A stretch of DNA of 22,595 nt from contig CAAEFE010000053.1 of NCBI GenBank assembly GCA_900755095.1, positions 1-22,595 on the forward strand, written 5' to 3'. The notes under the pieces are model-generated. The model was not told where the DNA came from and did no database searches. It saw nothing but the letters and a program-made list of their open reading frames with translations. Within the stretch, counting starts at the first letter, position 1; each line of letters starts with the position of its first letter. Source of the DNA: an uncultured Bacteroides sp. (GTDB taxonomy: Bacteria > Bacteroidota > Bacteroidia > Bacteroidales > Bacteroidaceae). Positions 15,440-22,497 of this stretch are shown here, piece after piece. The position numbers were made by a program, and so were the translations under genes.

Positions 15440-16647
15440 TGCTAAAAGGAAAAAAAATAATTCTTGGAATTACCGGCAGTATTGCCGCGTACAAGGCGTG
15501 CTATATCATTCGCGGACTGATAAAACAGGGAGCGGAAGTGCAAGTCGTAATTACTCCGGCGGGAAAAGAATTTATTACTCCCATCACTCTTTCGGCTTTG
15601 ACCAGCAAACCGGTCATCAGTGAGTTTTTTGCCCAGCGTGACGGAACGTGGAATAGCCACGTCGATCTCGGATTGTGGGCGGATGCTGTATTGATTGCAC
15701 CTGCCACTGCCTCTACTATCGGTAAAATGGCCAATGGAATAGCCGACAATATGCTCATAACAACTTATCTTTCGGCAAAAGCTCCCGTGTTTGTTGCTCC
15801 GGCAATGGACCTCGATATGTTTGCCCATCCCGCCACCCAGAAAAATCTGGATATACTGCGTTCCTACGGTAATCACATTATCGAGCCGGGAACAGGAGAA
15901 TTAGCCAGCCACTTGGTAGGAAAGGGACGTATGGAAGAGCCGGAAAACATCATCCGGGTATTGGATGAATTCTTCGCTTCGAGTGACGAACTATCCGGGA
16001 AGAAAGTGATGATTACAGCCGGACCGACTTACGAAAAAATTGACCCGGTGCGTTTCATAGGCAATTATTCTTCCGGAAAGATGGGATTTGCGTTGGCAGA
16101 AGAATGTGCCCGTCGCGGAGCGCAGGTGACATTGATAACAGGTCCTGTGCAGCTCAAAACGAAACATTCCCGTATCCGGCGTGTAGATGTGGAATCAGCA
16201 GAAGAAATGTATGCGGCTTCACAGATCTATTTTCCAGATGCTGATGCAGGTATTCTTTGTGCGGCAGTAGCCGACTACCGTCCGGAAACAGTGGCCGACA
16301 AGAAGATTAAGCGGGAGAAAGAAGAGGAACTAACCCTCCATCTTCAGGCAACACAAGACATCGCTGCCAATTTAGGAGCACTGAAAGGGAAAAATCAGTT
16401 ATTGGTTGGCTTTGCCCTCGAAACCAATAATGAGCAGCAGAATGCCGAAGGAAAGCTCGAACGCAAAAACTTCGACTTTATTGTGCTCAATTCGTTGAAT
16501 GATGCTGGAGCCGGTTTTCGCCATGATACCAATAAAATAAGTATCATTGACAGGAAAGGTCGTACAGACTATCCTCTGAAGCCGAAGACGGAAGTAGCCC
16601 AAGACATCATCGACCGTCTGGTAGCCACCCTGTCTCCCGGTTTTTAA
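15439..16647 (+). CDS. coaBC: Bifunctional phosphopantothenoylcysteine decarboxylase / phosphopantothenate-cysteine ligase
   Basis: Coenzyme A synthesis: CoaB joins cysteine to 4'-phosphopantothenate and CoaC decarboxylates the product using FMN. The 402 residues match the fused family. CoaC (about 1-180) shows GITGSIAAYK, the catalytic H74 in NSHVDLGLWAD and the FMN-site APATA. CoaB (about 187-402) shows AGPTYEKIDPVRFIGNYSSGKMG with N209, and the essential lysine K289 in ADKKIK. Two CoaC features differ from the E. coli enzyme: PAMN reads PAMD (D123), and the redox cysteine of the LACG segment is replaced by S157 in GELASHL. This may be a Bacteroidota variant. The placement with dnaN, exonuclease and recN is a transcriptional grouping without an obvious metabolic link. 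Confidence 0.94.
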   Translation: MLKGKKIILGITGSIAAYKACYIIRGLIKQGAEVQVVITPAGKEFITPITLSALTSKPVISEFFAQRDGTWNSHVDLGLWADAVLIAPATASTIGKMANGIADNMLITTYLSAKAPVFVAPAMDLDMFAHPATQKNLDILRSYGNHIIEPGTGELASHLVGKGRMEEPENIIRVLDEFFASSDELSGKKVMITAGPTYEKIDPVRFIGNYSSGKMGFALAEECARRGAQVTLITGPVQLKTKHSRIRRVDVESAEEMYAASQIYFPDADAGILCAAVADYRPETVADKKIKREKEEELTLHLQATQDIAANLGALKGKNQLLVGFALETNNEQQNAEGKLERKNFDFIVLNSLNDAGAGFRHDTNKISIIDRKGRTDYPLKPKTEVAQDIIDRLVATLSPGF

Positions 16648-16670
16648 TTTTTAATCTTTAATTTTTAATT
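16641..16670. repeat. AT-rich short tandem repeat after coaBC
   Basis: About four units of TTTTTAAT/CTTTAAT run from the last coaBC codons through the stop into the 33-base gap before recN. It could act as a weak slippage or transcript-processing site; no hairpin is visible. Confidence 0.6.
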
Positions 16671-16680
16671 AAAATAGAAG

Positions 16681-18342
16681 GTGTTACGTTCACTATACAT
16701 TCAGAATTACGCATTGATAGAAAAACTGGATATCAGTTTTGAAACAGGCTTTTCCGTTATAACAGGTGAAACGGGAGCCGGAAAATCAATTATTCTGGGA
16801 GCTATCGGACTCCTGCTAGGACAGCGTGCCGATGTGAAAGCGATTCGCCACGGAGCTTCCAAATGTATCATAGAGGCACGTTTCGATATATCTGCCTATG
16901 GTATGCGTTCGTTTTTCGAAGAAAACGAGTTGGAATATGATGAAGAGTGCATTTTGCGTCGTGAAGTGCAGTCTTCCGGTAAGAGCCGGGCATTCATCAA
17001 CGATACTCCTGCTTCGTTGGCACAAGTGAAAGAGCTGGGCGAACAGCTGATAGATGTACATTCGCAACATCAGAATCTGCTGCTTAATAAAGAAGGATTT
17101 CAGTTGAATGTGCTTGATATTCTGGCACATAATGACGCTGCATTGGCGAAATACCATCTGTGTTATGATGAATGGAAACAGACAGATCGCGAACTCGCTG
17201 AATTAGTGTCACTGGCAGAGAAAAGTCGCTCCGATGAAGATTATATCCGCTTCCAACTCGAACAGCTCGAAGAAGCCTGTTTGGTGGAAGGCGAACAGGA
17301 AGAACTGGAGCAGGAAGCTGAAACATTAAGTCATGCAGAAGAGATAAAAGCCGGACTTTACCGGGTGGAACAGTCGTTTGCTTCGGATGAAGGTGGATTG
17401 CTTTCTTATCTGAAAGACAGTCTGAATACACTGAATAATCTGCAAAGAGTATATCAGCCGGCCAAGGAACTTACCGAACGTATGGAGAGCGCTTATATCG
17501 AACTGAAAGATATTTCGCACGAAGTCTCTTTACAAAGTGACTCCGTTGAATTCAATCCGGTCCGTCTGGACGAAGTGAATGAACGGTTGAATCTGATTTA
17601 TTCCTTACAGCAGAAACATCGGGTACAAACCCTTGACGAATTGATAGCGCTAACGGATGAATACCGCAGCAAATTGTCGGACATCACTTCCTATGATGAG
17701 CGTATCGCCGAACTGACTGCTCGCAAAGAGGAACAATATAAACAAGTGAAACAACAGGCAGAAGTGCTGACCAAAGCCCGTACGAAAGCTGCTCGTGAAG
17801 TTGAAAAACAGCTGGCTGCCCGGTTGATTCCATTAGGAATGCCGAATGTTCGTTTCCAGATAGAAATGGGACTGAAGAAAGAGCCGGGATTGCAAGGAGA
17901 AGATACAGTCAACTTCCTGTTTTCCGCCAATAAGAACGGCACCTTGCAGAATATCTCTTCTGTAGCTTCAGGAGGTGAAATCGCCCGTGTCATGCTTTCT
18001 ATCAAGGCGATGATTGCCGGAGCCGTCAAGCTGCCGACCATCGTATTTGATGAAATAGATACCGGAGTCTCCGGTGAAATAGCCGACCGTATGGCGGACA
18101 TGATGCAGGAGATGGGCGACCGCAACCGTCAGGTAATCAGTATTACCCACCTGCCGCAGATTGCTGCCCGTGGGTGTGCTCATTATAAGGTATACAAGAA
18201 AGATAGCGATACGGAAACCAATAGCCATATCCGCCGTCTCACTGACGAAGAACGGGTAGAGGAAATAGCTCACATGCTTAGTGGCGCCACTCTCACCGAA
18301 GCTGCCCTTAGCAATGCCAAATCCCTGCTTGCCCGCAACTGA
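16681..18342 (+). CDS. recN: DNA repair protein RecN
   Basis: SMC-like ATPase used in recombinational repair of double-strand breaks. The 553 residues show the expected order: N-terminal Walker A GETGAGKS (29-36), a long coiled-coil middle rich in Glu, Gln and Leu (about 150-370), then the ABC signature ASGGE (429-433) and Walker B TIVFDEIDTG (453-462). The RecN-specific N-terminus LYIQNYALIEKLDISF is present. The start is GTG at 16681, which gives exactly this N-terminus; no upstream ATG does better. It sits 33 bases after coaBC and 41 before rlmB and is probably cotranscribed with both. No LexA-type operator was recognised. Confidence 0.96.
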   Translation: MLRSLYIQNYALIEKLDISFETGFSVITGETGAGKSIILGAIGLLLGQRADVKAIRHGASKCIIEARFDISAYGMRSFFEENELEYDEECILRREVQSSGKSRAFINDTPASLAQVKELGEQLIDVHSQHQNLLLNKEGFQLNVLDILAHNDAALAKYHLCYDEWKQTDRELAELVSLAEKSRSDEDYIRFQLEQLEEACLVEGEQEELEQEAETLSHAEEIKAGLYRVEQSFASDEGGLLSYLKDSLNTLNNLQRVYQPAKELTERMESAYIELKDISHEVSLQSDSVEFNPVRLDEVNERLNLIYSLQQKHRVQTLDELIALTDEYRSKLSDITSYDERIAELTARKEEQYKQVKQQAEVLTKARTKAAREVEKQLAARLIPLGMPNVRFQIEMGLKKEPGLQGEDTVNFLFSANKNGTLQNISSVASGGEIARVMLSIKAMIAGAVKLPTIVFDEIDTGVSGEIADRMADMMQEMGDRNRQVISITHLPQIAARGCAHYKVYKKDSDTETNSHIRRLTDEERVEEIAHMLSGATLTEAALSNAKSLLARN

Positions 18343-18343
18343 T

Positions 18344-18376
18344 AAATAGTGAATAGTAAATAGTAAAATAGTAAAT
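18344..18376. repeat. AT-rich short tandem repeat after recN
   Basis: Four near-copies of AAATAGTR fill most of the recN to rlmB gap. Function unknown; it resembles in place, but not in sequence, the tandem repeat after coaBC. Confidence 0.6.
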
Positions 18377-18383
18377 CAACCAG

Positions 18384-19127
18384 ATGTTAGATAAAAGTGA
18401 AATGATTTTCGGCGTTCGTGCCGTGATAGAAGCCCTTCAGGCTGGAAAAGAAATAGATAAGATCCTCGTGAAGAAAGATATTCAAAGTGATCTTTCCAAG
18501 GAGCTTTTTGCAGCTTTGAAAGGTACGCTGATACCTGTTCAGCGTGTTCCGGTAGAGCGTATCAACCGTATTACCCGGAAAAATCATCAGGGAGTGATCG
18601 CCTTCATTTCTTCTGTGACTTATCAGAAAGCGGAGGATCTTGTTCCTTTCTTGTTTGAGCAAGGAAAAAATCCGTTTTTTGTTATGCTCGACGGAGTGAC
18701 CGATGTACGCAATTTCGGGGCGATTGCACGTACCTGCGAATGTGCAGCTGTCGATGCCGTGATTATTCCTGTCCGGGGTAGTGCGTCGGTCAATGCTGAT
18801 GCCGTAAAAACATCGGCAGGAGCGCTACATACTCTTCCTGTATGCCGTGAACAGAATCTCCGTTCGACTCTGCAATATCTGAAAGACAGTGGTTTCCGCA
18901 TTGTGGCTGCTACCGAAAAAGGAGATTATGACTATACCAAGGCCGATTATACAGGTCCCCTCTGCATCATAATGGGAGCGGAGGATACAGGAGTTTCTTA
19001 TGAAAACCTTGCCCTCTGTGATGAATGGGTGAAAATTCCGATGCTGGGCACTATCGAATCCCTGAATGTCTCTGTAGCTGCCGGTATCCTGATTTACGAA
19101 GCTGTGAAACAAAGAAACAATGACTGA
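18384..19127 (+). CDS. rlmB: TrmH/SpoU-family 23S rRNA 2'-O-methyltransferase, RlmB type
   Basis: SAM-dependent enzyme of the knotted SPOUT class, predicted to methylate the ribose of a guanosine in 23S rRNA (position 2251 in E. coli numbering). The 247 residues match the RlmB length. An N-terminal substrate-binding domain (FGVRAVIEAL at 9-18) is followed by three SPOUT motifs: RNFGAIARTCE with N110, MGAEDTGVS with E200, and IPMLGTIESLNVSVAAGI with S226 and N228. The tRNA 2'-O-methyltransferase TrmH is the main alternative, but the N-terminal domain favours RlmB. It follows recN closely and its stop nearly touches the start of the TPR gene, so the two are likely coupled. Confidence 0.9.
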   Translation: MLDKSEMIFGVRAVIEALQAGKEIDKILVKKDIQSDLSKELFAALKGTLIPVQRVPVERINRITRKNHQGVIAFISSVTYQKAEDLVPFLFEQGKNPFFVMLDGVTDVRNFGAIARTCECAAVDAVIIPVRGSASVNADAVKTSAGALHTLPVCREQNLRSTLQYLKDSGFRIVAATEKGDYDYTKADYTGPLCIIMGAEDTGVSYENLALCDEWVKIPMLGTIESLNVSVAAGILIYEAVKQRNND

Positions 19128-19128
19128 T

Positions 19129-20835
19129 ATGAAGAAGATTTTAATTCTACCTTTGCTGCTTTTCTTCCTGGTACAAGGAAGCATGGCACAAACCCCAAAA
19201 TGGGTAGAGAAGGCAAAACGTGCAGTCTTCTCAATAGTGACTTATGACAAGAATGATAAAATGCTGAATACGGGAAACGGATTCTTTGTGTCCGAAGACG
19301 GATTGGCTTTATCAGATTATACTCTTTTTAAAGGAGCTGAACGTGCGGTAGTGATTACTTCCGAAGGCAAGCAGATGCCGGTCAGCCTGATACTTGGAGC
19401 GAATGACATGTATGATGTCATTAAGTTCCGTGTGGCTATCACCGAGAAGAAAGTGCCTGCACTGATCGTTGCCAAAACAGCCCCAGTGACAGGAGCCGAT
19501 GCGTGGATGCTTCCTTATTCTACACAAAAAAGTATCGCTTGCGTTACTGGTAAGGTGAAAGATGTTTCCAAAGTAGCCGGAGAATACCATTATTATACAT
19601 TGAGCATGCATATGAAAGATAAGATGGTGAGTTGTCCGGTGATGAATGCGGAAGGTCAGGTATTTGGTATTGCGCAGAAATCATCCGGTATCGATACGGT
19701 GACTACTTGTTATGCGGCGGGAGCAGCTTTTGCCATGTCGCAGAAAATCAGTGCTCTTTCTTTGGGAGACGCTGCCTTGAAAAGCATTGGTATCCGGAAA
19801 GGTTTACCTGAAACGGAAGATCAGGCATTAGTATATCTGTTCATGGCCTCTTCGAGCCTCTCGGGCGAGGACTATGAAAAGCTGTTGGATGACTTCATTC
19901 GCCAGTTCCCTGCCAATGCAGATGGTTATCTCCGTCGTGCCAATTATTATGCATCTAAAGGTAAAGACGATCAGACCTGGTATGATAAAGCCGTTGCCGA
20001 CTTTAATCAAGCTTTGAAAGTAGCCCAGAAGAAAGATGATGTATATTATAATATAGGTAAGCTAATGTATGCTTATCAATTATCGAAGCCGGAGAAAACT
20101 TATAAAGACTGGACGTATGACACCGCTTTGAAGAATGTCCGTCAGGCAATCGCTATTGATCCGCTGCCAATTTACATTCAAATGGAAGGCGATATACTGT
20201 TTGCCCAACAAGACTATGCTGGTGCTTTGGCTGCTTATGAAAAGGTAAATACCAGCAATATTGCTTCTCCGGCCACTTTCTTTAGTGCTGCCAAGACGAA
20301 AGAACTGCTGAAAGGGGATCCGAAAGAAGTGGTAGCCTTAATGGATAGCTGTATTGCCCGTTGCCCGCAACCGATTACGGCCGACTTTGCTCCATATTTG
20401 TTGGAACGTGCGCAGATGAATATGAATGCCGATCAGGCGCGAAATGCAATGCTCGATTATGATGCTTACCATACGGCAGTCAAGGGAGAAGTGAACGACG
20501 TGTTCTATTATTATCGCGAACAGGCAGCTTTGAAAGCACGTCAGTTTCAACGCGCTTTAGACGATATTGCCAAGGCCATCGAGATGAATCCGACAGACCT
20601 CACCTACCAGGCAGAGCATGCAGTTGTAAACCTCCGTGTAGGACGGTATGAAGAAGCCATTCAGATTTTAAATAATATATTGAAGACTGATCCTAAATAT
20701 GGTGAGGCTTACCGTTTATTGGGACTTTGCCAGATACAGCTGAAGAAGACAGATGAAGCTTGCGGCAACTTTAAGAAAGCGAAAGAATTGGGTGATCCGA
20801 ATGCAGATGAATTGATAACCAAATACTGCAAGTAA
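19129..20835 (+). CDS. Secreted TPR protein with a degenerate trypsin-like domain
   Basis: A 568-residue exported protein. The signal peptide MKKILILPLLLFFLVQGSMA is cleaved before QTPKW; the start at 19129 is chosen because it gives a normal MKK signal sequence, although an in-frame ATG at 19120 would overlap rlmB by 8 bases. Residues about 25-210 follow the layout of HtrA-like proteases (GNGFFVSEDGLALSDYTLF, then YDVIKFRV), but the catalytic His position reads Tyr/Thr and the GNSGGP serine loop reads MVSCP, so peptidase activity is unlikely. The rest is a series of TPR-like helical pairs, clearest at about 450-560 (FQRALDDIAKAIEMNP, RYEEAIQILNNILKTDP, KTDEACGNFKKAKELGDP). A scaffold or envelope-complex role is inferred. 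A strong terminator follows. Confidence 0.82.
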   Translation: MKKILILPLLLFFLVQGSMAQTPKWVEKAKRAVFSIVTYDKNDKMLNTGNGFFVSEDGLALSDYTLFKGAERAVVITSEGKQMPVSLILGANDMYDVIKFRVAITEKKVPALIVAKTAPVTGADAWMLPYSTQKSIACVTGKVKDVSKVAGEYHYYTLSMHMKDKMVSCPVMNAEGQVFGIAQKSSGIDTVTTCYAAGAAFAMSQKISALSLGDAALKSIGIRKGLPETEDQALVYLFMASSSLSGEDYEKLLDDFIRQFPANADGYLRRANYYASKGKDDQTWYDKAVADFNQALKVAQKKDDVYYNIGKLMYAYQLSKPEKTYKDWTYDTALKNVRQAIAIDPLPIYIQMEGDILFAQQDYAGALAAYEKVNTSNIASPATFFSAAKTKELLKGDPKEVVALMDSCIARCPQPITADFAPYLLERAQMNMNADQARNAMLDYDAYHTAVKGEVNDVFYYYREQAALKARQFQRALDDIAKAIEMNPTDLTYQAEHAVVNLRVGRYEEAIQILNNILKTDPKYGEAYRLLGLCQIQLKKTDEACGNFKKAKELGDPNADELITKYCK

Positions 20836-20863
20836 AAAGATCATCTTCTTGAAGATAAAAAAT

Positions 20864-20905
20864 GAATCCCTGCCAACTCGAAAATTGGCAGGGATTCCTC
20901 GTTTT
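20864..20905 (+). terminator. Rho-independent terminator closing the dnaN cluster
   Basis: A perfect 13-bp stem (GAATCCCTGCCAA at 20864-20876 with TTGGCAGGGATTC at 20885-20897), an 8-base loop and a T-run after CTCG. It ends the cluster 29 bases after the TPR gene stop. Confidence 0.92.
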
Positions 20906-21195
20906 TGGGGACGTTGTATAAAAAACTCTCTCTCTTTTTTTATTTTTCCCCACTTCACTTGTTAAGCTCAGGTTGTAGGTTTTAATGATATATGGTTTGA
21001 TTTCCCTTTTTCCCCTCTTTTATAAGTTAAATGCATGGTTATTGAAAATACTGCATGGCTTCACTTATTTTTTTTAGAAATAATTCGAAATTCTATCTAA
21101 AACAGTAAGTAAATTTAAAATTGTGGTTCATTTTATCTATAATCTTACTATATTCCGCACGTTTTTAATAACACGTATGAGATAAGTTATAATTT
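20906..21195. other. AT-rich non-coding region before the recombinase
   Basis: About 290 bases with many T and A runs and no convincing open reading frame, RNA gene or repeat. No exact TAnnTTTG lies close to the recombinase start; TATGGTTTG at 20991-20999 has one base too many and is about 200 bases upstream. The recombinase promoter is therefore not identified. The drop in GC marks the change from housekeeping to accessory DNA. Confidence 0.6.
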
Positions 21196-22140
21196 ATGGA
21201 AAAAAATCGATTTACTATTTGTGCAAACAATTACATCGATTGTTTGCGACAAGAGGGTCGTTATTCTACGGCCCATGTGTATAAACACGCTATTCGTTCT
21301 TTTTCGCAGTTTTGTGGAACTCAATCCATCACGTTTAGTAAAATAAACCGTGAAACTCTAAAGAGGTATAGCAACTATCTGATGGCTTCCCGTTTGAAGC
21401 CCAATACGATTTCTACGTATATGCGTATGTTGCGTAGTATTTACAATCGTGGTGTCGATATGCATCAGGCTCCTTATGTACATGGTTTGTTCCGGGATGT
21501 TTTTACCGGGGTGGACACACGTCAGAAGAAAGCTATCCCGATCGGCGAACTTCACATGCTATTAAACAAAGATCCTCAATCGGAAAAGCTTCGCCGGACG
21601 CAGGCCATTGCCAATCTGTTATTTCAGTTTTGTGGAATGCCTTTTTCTGATTTAGCCCATTTGGAAAAGTCCAATCTGGAGCGGGGGCTTTTGAAGTACA
21701 ATCGTACCAAGACCGGTACTCCTATGAGTATAGAAGTGCTGGAGTCAGCGCAGAATGCAATTGGGGGATTGTACAATAAATCTGACGCCCGGAGTTCTGG
21801 CTATCCTGATTATCTTTTCCGGATATTAAGCGGAGCGTACAAGCGGAATGAAGAAGGAGCCTATCGTGAGTATCAGTCAGCTTTGAGACGTTTTAATAAT
21901 GAGTTGAAAAGCCTGTCCAGAAAATTAAGGCTACATTCGCCCGTCACGTCGTATACGCTTCGTCATTCTTGGGCTACGACTGCTAAGTACAGAGGTGTAC
22001 CTATCGAAATGATTAGCGAATCACTAGGACACAAATCTATTAAAACAACACAGATATATTTAAAGGGTTTCGAATTGGAAGAAAGAACAAAAGTAAATAA
22101 ATTGAATTATTCTTACGTTTGCAATTTTAAAATGCTCTGA
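21196..22140 (+). CDS. Tyrosine recombinase, likely invertase of the adjacent promoter
   Basis: A 314-residue site-specific recombinase of the Bacteroides phase-variation type. The N-terminal part (about 1-105) is a SAM-like core-binding domain (TAHVYKHAIRSFSQF; LKPNTISTYMRMLRSIYNRG). The catalytic domain carries K172 in NRTKTGT, R256 and H257 in SYTLRHSWA, H279 in ESLGHKS and the nucleophile Y288 in TTQIYL. The box I segment reads FCGMPFSDLAHL, with C146 where many Bacteroides relatives have Arg before GM; the classical GLR arginine is also absent. The short length, lack of an N-terminal arm-binding domain and the inverted repeats starting 45 bases downstream point to local inversion instead of phage integration. 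Action at other sites cannot be excluded. Codon use and base content are more AT-rich than in the cluster upstream. Confidence 0.9.
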   Translation: MEKNRFTICANNYIDCLRQEGRYSTAHVYKHAIRSFSQFCGTQSITFSKINRETLKRYSNYLMASRLKPNTISTYMRMLRSIYNRGVDMHQAPYVHGLFRDVFTGVDTRQKKAIPIGELHMLLNKDPQSEKLRRTQAIANLLFQFCGMPFSDLAHLEKSNLERGLLKYNRTKTGTPMSIEVLESAQNAIGGLYNKSDARSSGYPDYLFRILSGAYKRNEEGAYREYQSALRRFNNELKSLSRKLRLHSPVTSYTLRHSWATTAKYRGVPIEMISESLGHKSIKTTQIYLKGFELEERTKVNKLNYSYVCNFKML

Positions 22141-22153
22141 TTTATATTATTAA

Positions 22154-22180
22154 AGCATTATGGATTAGGGACTTAATGCT
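22154..22180 (+). terminator. Weak hairpin after the recombinase
   Basis: AGCATTA (22154-22160) pairs with TAATGCT (22174-22180) around 13 bases, just after the recombinase stop and outside the inverted repeat. No T-run follows, so a terminator role is uncertain. Confidence 0.3.
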
Positions 22181-22184
22181 GGTA

Positions 22185-22203
22185 TTACTTCTTAGGTAAC
22201 GGA
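22185..22203. repeat. Left inverted repeat of the invertible segment
   Basis: TTACTTCTTAGGTAACGGA, a perfect 19-base inverted match of 22455-22473. Bases immediately outside and inside do not pair, which sets the ends of the repeat. Confidence 0.93.
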
Positions 22204-22454
22204 ATTGTATTCGCTACAAAGATAGGTAAAAATATTAATAGCAAACAAACAATAAACTTCTTTTTTTCCTTTTTCTCTAAAATATGCAACATGAATCTAT
22301 CTGAACATGAAGGATAACATCTTCATGCTCAAAGGCTTTTTATTACCTAAATTCAAGAATGCTTTATATTGAATGTTAGGTGCCCGCTTTTATATTCCCT
22401 CATAATCGATTTTTTTCCTTTTTTCACAGCGATGTGTATTCTATATGTGGGTTG
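22204..22454. other. Invertible promoter segment, OFF orientation
   Basis: A 251-bp AT-rich segment bounded by perfect 19-bp inverted repeats, with no gene inside. It sits between a tyrosine recombinase and the start of an UpxY-like gene, the arrangement of phase-variable capsule loci in Bacteroides. The only good promoter match inside lies at its left end and faces left. Under inversion each position x maps to 44658 minus x, which would move the -7 box to 22434-22441 facing right, about 56 bases from the start codon at 22498. The stretch also contains a small hairpin (CATGAAG at 22306-22312 with CTTCATG at 22321-22327) and one extra TTACCTAA (22343-22350) that matches the core of the repeats. 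Confidence 0.85.
22217..22249 (-). promoter_or_regulatory. Capsule-locus promoter, now facing left
   Basis: On the minus strand TATCTTTG (22224 to 22217) matches TAnnTTTG, with TTTG copies 17 bases (22245-22242) and 21 bases (22249-22246) upstream. In the present orientation transcription would run out through the left repeat and antisense into the 3' end of the recombinase gene. Confidence 0.75.
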
Positions 22455-22473
22455 TCCGTTACCTAAGAAGTAA
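22455..22473. repeat. Right inverted repeat of the invertible segment
   Basis: TCCGTTACCTAAGAAGTAA, the reverse complement of the left repeat without mismatch. It ends 24 bases before the UpxY-like start codon, so the whole repeat would lie in the 5' leader when the promoter is ON. Confidence 0.93.
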
Positions 22474-22497
22474 CGGATGAACATGGGGTAAAAAAAT

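Noticed and set aside
19120..19128. Earlier ATG for the TPR protein
   Set aside because: It adds MTD before a normal MKK signal peptide and overlaps rlmB; possible but less likely.
21196..22140. Phage or conjugative-element integrase with attachment sites
   Set aside because: No tRNA target, no direct-repeat att pair and no mobile-element genes are visible, whereas perfect inverted repeats flank a promoter next to the gene.
22477..22491. ATG codons just after the right inverted repeat as upxY start
   Set aside because: That frame meets TAA at 22489-22491, so only 22498 opens the long frame.
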